A stretch of 64,000 nt of DNA from Scytalidium lignicola. Its lineage: Eukaryota; Ascomycota; Leotiomycetes. Below the pieces are notes generated by a model. The model made no database searches. It worked only from the letters and a program-made list of their open reading frames with translations, and was not told the DNA's origin. Positions 35,784 to 47,891 of this stretch are shown here, piece by piece. The translations under genes and the position numbers were made by a program. The DNA lies in assembly GCA_002812745.2 (NCBI GenBank), contig NCSJ02000035.1, positions 124,001-188,000 of the forward strand, given 5' to 3'. Within the stretch, counting starts at the first letter, position 1, and each line of letters opens with the position of its first letter.

Positions 35784-38700
35784 CTTGCACTATCTGGCTC
35801 CACTACTTTGCTTAATCTGGTAGATGGCGTACTTTGTCGGTGTCACTACTTTGTAGAATAGTTTAGTGAAAAAGCAAATCCAGAAGTGGTAGTTGCAACG
35901 GCGGCTACTTACATTGTTATTCGCAGATAATCGTTTGACTCGAGCACACGGAAGTCTTGTGAAAGACAGTTCTTTTGACGTCGTCCTGCAAGATTGATTG
36001 GGTTTGATTCAGAGTAGTCGAGTATCTCGAAGTTCGGTACCTCAGGGGGACATAGGAGGAAGTAGAGGGAAGTGTACCTCTGACCGCTTGTCGTGTGCGA
36101 GCCTCCTTTCTTCAGGGTATACATATTGACCAGTAGGAGCACACAACGTTGAGAGAGCTGGCTCGTCGATACAACGCATCTGGCCCGTACTGGTAGATGA
36201 GGCTGGCCTTTGGCAACATGACGTCGATCGTGAGTTCTCCTTTGCAAACCTTCACCAGTCAGTATGAGGGATCGTAAGGGATTCCGCGGAAATAACAGTC
36301 GCTATTAATCATTGGCTTCTGGTGCCTCTCGAAGGTTTTGCAAGTCGACATCTGATGGACAGAGGCAGCCCAATTGAAAGAGTAAGGACGGTTTGGCTGA
36401 CATTTCCAACATGGACACTCGAAAGAATCGAAAGAATCGAAAGGAGAGAAAGGCCAGGAGGTCTATTCATCCTCAGAAAGAACGCAACTTTTGTAATATA
36501 TGCTCTTGCTCCTCGCAGCCACCTGCAAGGTGTGTTTAGGGGGGTGTCTATAGGATGATCTATCACTTCTGTAGCTTGTTGGCAACCATAACAGGGGGCG
36601 AATTTGTTTTGCCTCTAGGCGCGGTGCGGCCTCCAGCCCACAGCCCAGCCATCACTCAAGAGACAACTAGCCTAGTAATGAGACAAACCCATTATGCTTG
36701 CTAAGTTAAGGGAGCCGGGCATTTATAAGTCTGCAGGTTGCACGCCACAGGTGGAGTATAATATTCTTTGCTCTTAGGATACTCAAAATCAATAGTTCTG
36801 CTTTTGAATTACTCCACTGCAAGTCTCTGGACATCTGTGATCATAGGTGAAGTGCTGCCGCTCTTCTTACCGACCATTTAGTGCTGAAGAACAATGGGTT
36901 CCACACCTGTTGAACGTGTTTACGGTGTCGTTTCCGGAAAAGCCTGCTTGTGCAACCACACCATCCAAGAGTGTAACCTAGAAGATGCATCCCTTTCTAC
37001 TATTAGAGGTCATCAGCTCCTCTAGCAAGAAAAAAGTGGCTGGTTTCAATTTCGTCATGTTTATAAAGCAAATATGCATATGTAAAACAGAAGTTGGGCC
37101 GAATCCTTAGATTCAGTCCGAAAAGGGGGCGAGAAAACAGTCGTTACAGCTTAGCCTGTGTCTACTATATGCTATTATATTTTTGTAAGTTACCTGAATC
37201 AGAAGGTAATGCTTAGATATCGTACCTGCCTTTTTTTGTTGGAGAATCTTGGTAGCAGAGTTGCCACCGCCGGGATGACTTGGGGAAACAGGAACTGAGA
37301 CATCTACCGGCCAGTGTAATCACCTTCAAATTACCGTCGTTTCCACTAGCGACCACTCTCCTATAAAGAAATATTATGATGCATATGAAAGGGAAATCAG
37401 GAAGAGCGCCAGCTAGCAATACTAGAAATACCTGTATTACCAGAACTGATCAAATCTTCTCTCTGAGGTAGCTCTTGAACAGGCTGGACCCGACCGGATA
37501 TTATGACTAACAATAGCCGTGAATGCCACCAACTTAAGTCGGAGTTATAACTCGGTTTCTTGTACTATTTCTTCTTCTAGGGATTAATTAGAAAGCCAAA
37601 AGAACAAGAAGGAAATTTGTCCTCATGCTTGAGCGCATTCTCGTGAGATTTTGGAAGGTATTTCACACCCAAAGACCGAGCACGCAAAATACAAACCCCT
37701 TCAACTGCTCAGGGTGGGTGCGCCTTCTCAATTGTGGATCACGTTGCCTCGAAGAGAACTGAGGCTCAACCCAAAACGAGGCAACCTGCGATCCATGAAG
37801 GCACGGGAATTCCAAGATCCCTGAAAAATATGGAGTAGATGTGCAAGGCTTAGTGGACACGGCGCACTCCCAAAAAATAGTCCGTTCATATTCCTTAAGA
37901 GAGTGCTTCTGAATGAGAAAAACGTGGTTTTCAAACGCCACGTTCAGTTCCAAATTTGGACAGAGAGATCCAACCTTCCCTCTACCAGGCTTTGCAGCCA
38001 CAAAGCATCTTGCACGCAGCATCCTCAAAAAAGCTCTCCTTAGACAGCAAAGACGCTCTCAGCAGATGGAGGGTAATAAATTGTTCTTTTCAGGCGCTGT
38101 ACTTCCGTAGAGGTGGTGGCGGCCCCACCATTCTGCACACGTAGTGTCATGCACCAACCACACCTAACGCCGTAACCCCCCAACTGGTGGCCGTTCTTGA
38201 ATTGCGGAGATATCTTCTACCCACTTATTTACCTTCGCTCAACAAAGCGAACGAGATATCTTCAACAAAGCTTGAAGAATTAGATAGAAAGAGGGAGTTA
38301 GAATCAAACTTCGAACGAAATCTATCCCGTTGATAGTTCTGAAGAAATCCGAGCTGGTGGTTATATATTCGATGTACAGTACCTTCAGCCTTCTTCCCAG
38401 GATTTAACCGGTGCTGTCACCTTCCATTTTCTGAAATCAATTGAAGAAACTGAATTTGGAGAGGGAGGTGGGGGTAGAAAAAACATCATCTCATCACATC
38501 TAAAAATTGGGAAATAAAAATATATATAAAAAATCAACCACCTAGATAAAAATTAAAACCGCCTTCACATTTTTGATGGAAATAACCGTTGGTCGTTTTT
38601 CCAATGTCTCTTTTTGACAACCTTGCGACGCTACACTAATTACAAGTTAGGCTAGATAGATGATTGGGCGTACTAATTTAGCATTTCGGGAACTAATCAC

Positions 38701-39510
38701 GTGCGTAAGACGGTTAATTATTCAACAAGTCTTAGAATTGGAACATGTAAACTTATTGTTATTAATTATTTNAAAAAAATCAATTGAGAATACAATGGAG
38801 TTATGCAATTAAATGAATTTCTAAATTTGTGAAAATTTTTTTAAAGGGGGCCTCTTTCACATATTTAGAAGAAAGCTCACGTGTTGGAGAAGAGTTACTG
38901 TAGCAAGTCCGCCTCTAAATCTGCCTTACCATTACTGCCTTCGGGAATAAATGGTGAGTCAAGGAAAATTGAGGGGAAAGACACACACAAGATGGTGTAA
39001 CACCGTCAATGAAGGGAAAGAGGAATCGTAGTTCCTGCTTCTTGTTGATAGGCAACGCCAATGCCAATGTACATTAGAGGCTTCTGAATCTCGTTCTGAG
39101 TCTAAGCTGAACGTGTTGAGGCATATTGCTTAGAGTCACACCGAGTTTAGTTGGATGTGGAGCAACAGTCTCATTTCCCAAAGGGAGAGAAATATATATA
39201 TATGTATATTGAAAGAAGTAAAGAATCGACCTGCTCCATGCAGTCATCAAGTATTATGGGTATATCGCAAAAACTATAAAATCGTAGAAAACCTAGTATT
39301 ACTCCTCCCGCCCTCCCCCCGACCGCTCATGGCAAGATTGCAGAATGCAGAAAACCAAAAATTACCCAAAGACGCCATTTTTCGGAAAAGAACTGTGTGC
39401 TGATGCCGATAATATGAACCGGACCGGCTTTTGAAAAATGCGAAGCAAAGTCAAGATACGACCAGATATGCTAACATTCGCAGACGGTGTCTAATGCGAA
39501 ACTCGAGAAT
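35784..39510. other. Gene-poor AT-rich region
   Basis: A 3.7-kb stretch without a supported gene. It holds a short (GAAAGAATC)2-3 repeat at 36421-36443, one ambiguous base at 38772 and AT-rich tracts around 38.5-38.9 kb. A minus-strand segment at about 35914-35978 looks like an internal exon, with a CTTGCAG acceptor, frame RRQKNCLSQDFRVLESNDYL and a GTAAGT donor. I found no partners in phase with it. Frames near 37.7-38.1 kb may be decayed coding sequence, but no family is recognisable. Confidence 0.4.
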
Positions 39511-40227
39511 TCAGCGTCTCCCAGCGGATCCATCCCCATATCCAGCTGGGGACTGGTAAGAGAGCTGTGCAACGTGGCCGAGTGACCGGTCACTACAGGA
39601 CGATGGTAGTTTGTGTCTAACAGCGATATCTTCATGACGCTGGGGAGTTGAATAGTAGATCTCTAGAGGACTCATATAACTATGGTATGACTCGAAGTCA
39701 TGGAATCTAGCTCCAGCTAACGTGCTTTCCTGGACAACAGCCTCCCTGAAGTCGATTTCTTCGTCGCTACCGGTAGCGATAAACTGAGGGTAGTTGTAAT
39801 TCTGAGTAGTAGGGAATTCGGAGCCAACGAATAAAGTTTCCTGTTCAGTAGCTCGCAACCTGGAAACATGGCTTCTGCTCAGTCCAGTATTGCGAACAGA
39901 GTGCCTTTTTGAAAGGCTCGAGATAATCTCCGAGTCTTCAGTTGGAGTGCTGAGATCTGCGGACGTCGTTGAGTTCCCGTAAAACGTGCTTTGATCTCCT
40001 CCATTGTAGAATTCAGCGCCGGTGTTGCTTTTCCGACCGGGAGGATCCTCCAAAGCAGTAACCCTGGCGGCGGTTGTTTGTAAAGTATTTGTCCTGCTGC
40101 CATCATTCCCAGCAGAGAGGTCAACATTGTAGTTGCCTTGCAGGCTGCTGCCGCCCTTTATAGCTGACCTTCTTGCCCTGCGGCGTCGTCCCGACCGATC
40201 GTTGTCCTTTTTGGAAGTGCCCGCCAT
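39511..40227 (-). CDS. Hypothetical protein with an Arg-rich N-terminus and Ser/Tyr-rich body
   Basis: A single-exon frame of 238 residues starting at the first true ATG (MAGTSKKDNDRSGRRRRAR), which has a good start context. The frame is open for ten codons further upstream without another ATG. The basic start resembles a nuclear or nucleolar signal. The body is polar, rich in Ser, Thr, Asn and Tyr, and contains EEIDFREAVVQESTLAGARF and FESYHSYMSPLEIYYSTP. No domain or membrane segment is seen and I do not recognise a family. It sits alone in a gene-poor region and is probably lineage-restricted if real. Confidence 0.5.
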   Translation of the reverse strand: MAGTSKKDNDRSGRRRRARRSAIKGGSSLQGNYNVDLSAGNDGSRTNTLQTTAARVTALEDPPGRKSNTGAEFYNGGDQSTFYGNSTTSADLSTPTEDSEIISSLSKRHSVRNTGLSRSHVSRLRATEQETLFVGSEFPTTQNYNYPQFIATGSDEEIDFREAVVQESTLAGARFHDFESYHSYMSPLEIYYSTPQRHEDIAVRHKLPSSCSDRSLGHVAQLSYQSPAGYGDGSAGRR

Positions 40228-42572
40228 GACGACAGAACTAGGCAACCAGAGCTTCAATCGGAGCTCTGCGAAATGAAGTAGAATAGCTAGAACTTGCGTT
40301 TTGTTATAGCATGAATGAATCCCATAAAAACAGCATGTAAAACAATCGCCGAACTCTCCAAAATCATAATCTGAGTCACGGTTGTGGAATTGCGAAAGTA
40401 TGCAACGAAATAGTACCTACTGCTGCGCGGGGGGATGGGAGTGGGAGCGAACTGGCGAGGGGGAGAACTGGCGAGAATGGACCATTCACTTACGAATTCG
40501 CGCGTACTGCTCGAGCAACACGCACAGCACAATTCAACTTCCACCTTGCCCGTCTTGGACACCGGATTTCAAAGCGAAATCCCGTGATCAAAGCAAAATA
40601 CTATTATACATTACCGTCGAGCGCTGCAAGTTCGGCACCAGATGGTATTAAGAGACTGATATTTCCGGCCGCTAACTTGGAAGACACTGATCCTCCAATG
40701 AGGCCCACCAATCCTCAGGTGGAAGGAACCCCTCTCTCTCGAACCATTTGAGAGGATGTGATTGGGTATGCTCGGGTGACAACTCATGAGGCTGCCTTGG
40801 TGACAACACTCTGGGGGAAGGTGAATGCAGCTCTGGTGAGCAAAATTGAGTTCTTCAAGTTCGGGACGGCCAAAAATCCCTCAAAACTGGACCAAAACTG
40901 GACCAAAACCGTGAGACCGAGTCCTTATATACCACCGCTGAGGGATTTTTTCCAAGGATTGTGCTCTCCCGATCACTAACACCAGCATCCAAGCCACCCT
41001 ATCTGCGTTAAAATGCAATTCGACTTCAAATAGCGCTGATCCACCTGAAATCAACCCTGGGTTGCGGAAGGAACAAGGGCCATGAAATCAGTGTGAGAGC
41101 AGGGGGAAGTTCAGGCGCCAAGTATTGGAACAAATAGGCAAATAGGAGCGCGTAAATATTTCAGCATGGCGTTGCTCGTCCTCCGCGCCTTCCAATCTGG
41201 CCACTAGCCGATGATCGGGGGGAGGGGAAGAGAAGGTCCACGCCTCACAACAACAACAGTGTGGGTGCCAGTCCAATACTCCGGTGCCCAGTCTGCTTTG
41301 TTACGTCTCATCACGTTGAGGCTCCATCCAAACCATTATTGTCAAGTGAGCTTGGATACAACATACGCCCATGTCTCTAGTGACCAATGGTGTATTGTGA
41401 GAAGTCGCGCGTTGAGTGTGGCAGAAGCATGCATTGGACTTGTCAACACCACCACCATCTGCTCACCGAGCCAAACTCTTCCAGAAGTACGTCCTTCTTG
41501 AGGAGGACTTCCTCCGGGGCTATGGAGTCTTCTTGTGATGAGGGAGTCAGGGAAGAAGAATAAATCCAGACGTGTATCTATTATGGAGTCCTTTTCACTT
41601 ACAATCCATTGTTGATGCATTGTTAGGGNAAAAGTCAGATGTTTTGATTTTGGTGCTGAGATTAGACCAAGTCTAAAGTGCAAAGCCTTCTACGCGAGTC
41701 TCTCCCTTGTGAGGGGTCTATGCGCATCATGCGTTGATTAACCCCTCGCCCTCCTTCTCCGGAAGCTGCACCAACTCACTACTGTCCTGCAATGCAGGGC
41801 GAGCCAGTCTCATGAAAGTTGAGCATCTCCTGCGGTGTAGACTTCCCTACAATAATACATAGCCAGCAAAGCAAACTGGCGCGTGATGTTATCAGAGCAA
41901 TCATATTACTGTAATCGTACATGACCGTCGATGCAAAAAGATGATAATAACTGTATGGGGGCGGCCTCACAGTTCTATCGAGACTCAAGGCATAATCAAC
42001 ATTCTGGTGTAACTCCATTGGGACTTCCTGACGGTAATTATGTCATGAGTTACATCTTCATTGCTCATATCCCCACCACCTCGCTTTCACTCGTGGACAA
42101 ATTTGTCTCCGTACCCATGAATTCCAATTTCCTCCTCATGGGGTATCCCGAAGTTGGACCTGCATTAGTTCTCTGGAGTTCGTAGCTGAATATCTCCAAG
42201 CTTCATCAATAATTAAGATTTCCATCAAATCCGGGGATAATATTTCTTCTCATTGATCTAGAAGCCCAAGCTCCAAGCATGCTAACCCCTCCCCTCCAAG
42301 GACCAGGCTGCTCTACTGGAGGATCTTCACCAAGCTCTCTCATTCAAGCTTCCATTCTTCCTCAATGAACCCTTTACAATGGTTTTTCCGGGGCCTCAAC
42401 CCCTCGTTGGGAAACTTAGGTGGTTAATTCTTCCNTTTTTTTTTGTTGCCCATTTTATTTGTAAAGGAGGATGGCCTGCATCTCTTCCAATATTTCTCTC
42501 TTTGGGGATTATTTTGCTCAAGATCGAGCGAAACGTAATTCTGGATTCTAGCAACTTGGATTCAACTTCAAA
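40228..42572. other. Intergenic DNA upstream of the polygalacturonase gene
   Basis: A 2.3-kb stretch. It contains a small inverted repeat with a nested tandem duplication (40872-40950) and ambiguous bases at 41629 and 42435, each before a homopolymer. No supported gene is present. Short frames around 41.2-41.7 kb overlap on both strands. Confidence 0.45.
40872..40950. repeat. Small inverted repeat with an internal tandem duplication
   Basis: AAAAATCCCTCA (40872-40883) and its exact inverse TGAGGGATTTTT (40939-40950) flank 55 bp. The interval contains two tandem copies of AAAACTGGACC (40883-40893 and 40894-40904). It could be the terminus of a decayed element or a chance hairpin. Confidence 0.45.
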
Positions 42573-44025
42573 ATGCGTTCAATTCTCATTTTAGCATATC
42601 TCTCTGTATTTGCCCTCGGGCATCCCCAAAAGCTTGATCGTCGGGATTGCAGCCATGACAATTGTTTGCGAGCTCTGATCAAGCAATCTGCGGATGCTAC
42701 CGCATTCTGTGCTACCTATACAACCGCAATCGAGACTGCTGTAACTGGCCTTCCGACTTATGCTACACAATGTTCAAATCTTCCATCAAGAGTGTCGAGT
42801 GCATGTTCTTGCATTAATACTGCTGCTCCGACAACTACTACTACTCCAACTTCTACTCCCACGGGAACCACGTGCACGGTAACAGCCTATTCCTCGATAT
42901 CAGCGGCAGTAGCATCTTGCACACAGATCATTCTGAAAGATATATCAGTGCCTTCTGGAGCTAGCATTGATCTCACAAAATTGAAGACTGGATCTGTAGT
43001 GACCTTTGCCGGTTTAACCACTTTTGCATACTTTAATTCTTCCACTTATAATCCAATGACTTGGGGTGGAGCCGGTGTTACCATTACAGCGACTTCGGAT
43101 GCTATTATTGACGGCAATGGGCAGGCGTATTGGGATGGAATTGGTTCAAATGGTGGAGTTCCTAAGTAAGTTTACAATGTGCTCTTCACACAAATTCAAT
43201 TCTCAGCTAATATCACAGACCTGACCATTTTATTGTTATATCCAAAATGACAGGAGGTTCTGTGATTGAGAACCTTCATATCCGAAACTGGCCGACCCAT
43301 CTCTTCAGTATCTCAGGTTGCTCAGATCTTACACTGAGAAATATGTTCCTCGATAACAGTGCAGGTGATGCTCCGAATGCTTTCAGTAACGGACTTCCAG
43401 CGGCGCACAATTCCGACGGCTTCGACATGAGTTCAACTACCAACGCTTTGATCTACAATAACACAGTTTACAACCAGGATGACTGTGTAGCAATCACTAG
43501 TGGAAACAATATCACTGTTGATAGCATGTATTGCTCAGGTGGACATGGGTTAAGCATTGGATCAGTTGGCGGCAAGAGCAATAATAATGTTACCAACATT
43601 TCTGTAAACTACTCCCTTCTTGGGCAACCCAATTTTTGTTCGAGAATCTAACAATAATACAGTTCCAAAATAGTGTTGTCGTCAATTCCCAGAACGGCCC
43701 TCGCATAAAGACTAACTCTGGCACGACCGGCTTCATTTCCAACATAACCTATGCCAATATCCAGGTCTCTGGTATCTCTATCTACGGCATCGATGTGCAG
43801 GAGGACTACCTCAATGGCGGTCCAACTGGGATTCCTACAAACGGCGTCATAATCGAAAATGTTCAGTTCAAGAATATTACCGGCACTGCGATCGAGGGCG
43901 CACAGGACTATTATGTGCTTTGTGGAGATGGCAGTTGTAGCAATATTGTTTTTGAGGATGTCAATATTACTGGTGGGAGCGTACCGAGTAGTTGTAATTT
44001 CCCGACAAGCGGCTGTCCAAATTAG
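42573..44025 (+). CDS. Secreted polygalacturonase (GH28) with an N-terminal Cys-rich module
   Basis: Three exons (42573-43165, 43219-43603, 43663-44025) give 446 residues. A signal peptide of ~16 residues (MRSILILAYLSVFALG) precedes a Cys-rich module (about 26-85, starting CSHDNCLRALI). A Thr/Pro linker and the GH28 beta-helix follow. Catalytic motifs are present: NSDGFD (the common form is NTD), QDDCVA, GGHGLSIGSVGG and RIKTNSG. The last intron (59 nt, GTAAAC..TACAG) joins NVTNIS to FQNSVVVNSQ. Such enzymes hydrolyse alpha-1,4 links of homogalacturonan in plant cell walls. The RIK, GHG and active-site Asp set and the hydrolytic pattern point to an endo-acting enzyme. The N-terminal module also occurs in other secreted fungal proteins, and its presence here makes the protein longer than the usual ~370 residues. 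It is isolated in a gene-poor region. Confidence 0.93.
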
Positions 44026-44209
44026 GTGTGTAATGAGCAAAAGTTCGGAATTAATTGATCTTAATGGTATTTCTTTTCCAAATTTGCGTGATGTCTTATA
44101 TCAGAGTTTCTTACAAGAAGCATCTATATGTAAATAATAAAAATTTAAAACCATATCAATCGCAGGGTATCTTAAAATTAATACACCTCCCTCCACCCAC
44201 CCCACTTTT

Positions 44210-45032
44210 CTACCTCTCGACATTCAGAACGGCCGTCTCCATCCATAATTTCGTATACAGCCTATGTAAAAATTCAATATGAGGCGGCATAGGCTTCTCA
44301 GTTGCCGTTCCCAATCCACGATAAAATACACTAGTCAATCTAAACTCCGCAACGCCTTCATCCCTCTTCACAACAGCCGCCATCTCAAAAAGCCCATCTG
44401 AAGGCCTTACGTCCTTCTTTAAAGGGGAATCACCACATCGAACAACAATGCTTTCAGGAGTCTTAGAAACTACCTGNAAAGTGATCCGTAATCTCGGTAC
44501 CCACTTCGTAGGTATTGGAGCGAAGCTCATCACGCGTCCAGAGCTGATGAGCCGTCGTAGTGTCATTCTGATACTTTCTTGAGAGATACGAACGTTGGTA
44601 CGCGTAGCCTGTACACAATACCATCCAATCCACAATCAGTCCCATCATTATTTCAAATCTTACCTCCCTCAATTTTTCTACGTCCCCCGCCCCCAAAAAA
44701 ATGAAAATGGGAGTATATATCATAAATAAATTAAAAATCACACTTCACGTACCTAATCCACTCCAAACCCCAGCGCAAAACGCTTCAGTAAGTTTCCCCT
44801 CCTTCTCCAACAAGTGCGGCTTAATCTTATCCAGTGGAACTCTTTTTACACAAACATCGTGCACAGCTGGATTACGATTGGGGTTAAACTTCAGGTAACT
44901 AGGCGATGAGAGTAACGGGTCTGAGCTTGAGACAGCGACGAATTTGGAGTTCCGCGTCCACAGCGCAAATGCTCCCGCTGAGCCTGCTGCACCGTAGACG
45001 GTTGTCTTGAAAAGAAATTTGAAGACGCCCAT
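44210..45032 (-). CDS. Conserved fungal protein of unknown function, single N-terminal membrane helix
   Basis: Two exons on the minus strand, 45032-44753 and 44608-44210 (intron 144 nt, GTACGT..TACAG), give 225 residues if the single N at 44477 is ignored. As deposited, that N shifts the frame and truncates the protein after ITDHF. Dropping it restores ITDHF-QVVSKTPESIVV and an open frame to the stop. The N-terminus is a hydrophobic helix (FLFKTTVYGAAGSAGAFALW) suggesting a membrane anchor. The rest is a compact domain with WTRDELRSNTYEVGTEI and PPHIEFLHRLYTKLWMETA. I believe it is a conserved ascomycete family but know no function. It is convergent with the polygalacturonase, with 184 nt between the stops. 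Confidence 0.7.
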
Positions 45033-45669
45033 TTTTTCCCGGTAATTGAGACTCAGGAAGTGAGACTTGTTTGAACAGAATCCGGAATTGGAGAATTTAT
45101 GTGGAAGTTTGACGTTTATCGAAGGGGGGGTTGGAGGCGGTATTAAGGGGCACGAAGGAGGTTGGTTGATTAGCATTAGACTCATTAACTTATCTCCACG
45201 TGGGACGTGCTTTCCACACTCACGTGATAAGAATTTCACAGACTCTAGAAGTTATTAGTCTTCCTCAAACATATTAGTTATTTGATTTGTAATTTTTATT
45301 GTTAAATTCATTGTCATAAAATCTAGTCAATATATTCAAATGTTATCACTTTCACTTCTTGATTGCATGTGCGAGTCGGTAGTGCCTCACATCGAACGAT
45401 ATGCTCAACTCCTAAGGCTCTCTCCTTTGAACCCTAGGCGCCAAAGTTTACCGAGGTCGATAATCATTTGCTGATATCCACGTCGTCAGTCAAATACTAT
45501 CACGTGAGTGTAATTCTACAACTCATAAGTGCAGTTAAAAATAGCACTTCGAGAGTAGCCCTCATTTAGAAAATACTAGTGAAGCATTGGATAAAATATT
45601 GCATTCCAAAAATCACTAATCGCGAGTGCAGGGAGTTAAATACTTCTAGATTTAGGATACATAGATCAG

Positions 45670-46018
45670 CTAAGCAATAACAACGGCTATGGACTTTATC
45701 TGTAGAAGATATACGAACATGCCTTTGAAAGTGAAGACGACAGCAGGATATATCAGGAAGTGAATTGAGAGATATAAAACGTAGAGACAGAAATGAAGAC
45801 ACTGCTGGACAATTTGCGTAGGATGCAGCTTTATGACTGGAATGCCATATTCTTGCGCGACTATAACTTCATCATACATGAACTCTCTAGTATCCATACG
45901 TTCAAACTATTCAGAGACCGTAGGCGTAGAGAAAGGGGCAGGAGCGTAATCGATCTCTTCGACTGATTTTGCCGCTTCCACGCCGAGGTTGAAGAGACCG
46001 AGGAGCAGGTACCATATG
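45670..46018 (-). pseudogene. Possible membrane-protein relic interrupted by one stop codon
   Basis: On the minus strand, after a TTTTAG acceptor at 46019, a frame reads IWYLLLGLFNLGVEAAKSVE through APAPFSTPTVSE to a TAG at 45909-45907. It continues in the same frame as MDTREFMYDEVIVAQEYGIP and a hydrophobic end. The two halves look protein-like and share a frame, which suggests either a natural C-terminus followed by chance sequence or a gene with a nonsense codon. No family is recognised and upstream exons were not found. Confidence 0.2.
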
Positions 46019-47708
46019 CTAAAAGGATGAGATTGTCACTCGCCAGACTGTATGGAATATAATTGATGTTCCCAGGTTGACGGCCATCTAGCCTGCTATA
46101 TCAGTATTGTGGGATTGGCCAGCTTCGCCAGTTCAGCATGTTATTTTGCAGTTCCAAGACTTTTTTAAACAGGAAACTATCATCTTAAACTAGCTCAAAC
46201 GTAGGAGAAGAATAACCTGTATAACCAATTGGGGAGAGAGATTCAAATATACTTAGTTCATTGAGGCTAAAAAGATTCAACCACCACGAGAGAAACAGGT
46301 CTGACAAGGTGTTTTGTCCCAGGTCGCTGCATTGGTGCAATCACAAGCCCTAAAGAAAAACCACCCACGGAAAAAGGACACAGAATTTCAAGAAACATAA
46401 TCGCGTTATTTTCTTTGCACTATCTGTCGCAAATACCCAACCTCTCGTTCATATATGGGAGATGATTCTGGCGCTTATGTGGTGACGTGTCTCGCCGAGG
46501 ATACCGAACTTCGCGCCCAGCGTGTCGCAAACCTCACGAAACCTCAAAACAGCGTCTTGTCGAAAAGAAGCCTCCTTGTAATTTACAAGTGATATGAGAT
46601 CATTTCATATCTGAATATTCATGGCAAATAAACATAAATATACCGAGAAGAGCTGATAAAGAGAAAACGCTTGATGAAAACATGGTGTGGTGCTTCGCGA
46701 CCAAATGACGCGACCAAACAAACACCAAAAAGTATGTCCGCAGGTTGACGGTCAGATATACATTAAATTGAGATTCNTTTTTTTGTAGATTTGTAATAAA
46801 AAGGCATTATAATAGAATAAAATCCTGATTTGAGAAATATAATGAAGGATACGCACCTAAACATCGTTTGTTTTCGAGTTGGGTTCTCTCCACGGTCGCA
46901 AAATATTTGAACTTCGCGAATGTTCAGGACCATATACTTTACTTCGAGAGTCCAACTACACGCGCCCGTAATTGTAGTGCAAATTTGAACTTGATGGTAT
47001 GATAATAAGTGATAAAAATGTGTTTATAATCAATAGTAGGCTTTATCAGAAATTGTGGTGGCTCTGTATAGTTCTTCGAAGTTTTAGGGCTGCGAATGTC
47101 GCGATGGCTTCATGGTGGCGAGATCGATGCATGCAGTGATCTTGCTCCCAATACTGTCAGAATCGAATAGGTTATAAGAATTTTGATTTCAATATCATCG
47201 TCATAGATGTCAGACAAATTCAAAACACAAGAATTGGATTCTAGGACGGTTTTAGGCCATCAATGTTGTTTGATTCGTGCCGTCGAGTCCGTCATGGAAT
47301 GCGAATCCAAAAGACTCGACCCGCATCTGATATCTATGGAGAATGAAGAAACCACGAGGGATAAAGACGAGTTACAGATCCTGCACACTTGCGACGTAGC
47401 TCAAGAACAAGGCTCTTGCATTTATTAGCAACGGACACTTGTGATGCGTTGTCACCTCCCGTCATCGAACAAAGGAAGGAGGGAGCGTCTGGCTGTGTTC
47501 GAAGGTGAGTGAGTTGTGAGACGGTCCCATGATCAAGGATCTCTTATAATTTGGCCAATCAGACAATTCGCTGAGTTTGAAGTTCCTCACGAAAATAAAC
47601 TGAATCACAGACGAAGCTCCCTTTCGCGTCTGAATCGGGCCTAGTGTTATGATTTCCGTTCTCTCAGTCGCCCAGATCACTCAGATCACCAACGTCCCCC
47701 TCGCTACG

Positions 47709-47716
47709 TATAATAA
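47709..47716 (+). promoter_or_regulatory. TATA-like element of the histone H1 gene
   Basis: TATAATAA lies 183 nt upstream of the H1 start codon. A pyrimidine-rich leader of about 130 nt follows, consistent with a transcription start near 47760. Confidence 0.35.
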
Positions 47717-47891
47717 ACAGCCCGCCCACCCAAAACACGACTTTCCGCCCCTTCTGCTCTTGCCACCCGCCATCATCCCCATTGTCCACGCAACCCCACC
47801 ATAGATTTTAAACTTCAGTCAACGGTCTTGAACCTTCTCTAATTACTTTCTAATTAACTTCAAGTTAATTTCTACAAACAACTTTTTAAAA

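Larger units (their letters stand above)
45033..47891. other. Gene-poor AT-rich region upstream of histone H1
   Basis: A 2.9-kb spacer with one ambiguous base at 46777 before a T run. It includes a possible gene relic (45670-46018, minus) and the H1 promoter at the right end. No other gene is supported. Confidence 0.45.

Noticed and set aside
37663..38028. Minus-strand frame of 121 codons
   Set aside because: No recognisable family, frames open on both strands, and no start or splice context. It may be decayed sequence but cannot be supported.
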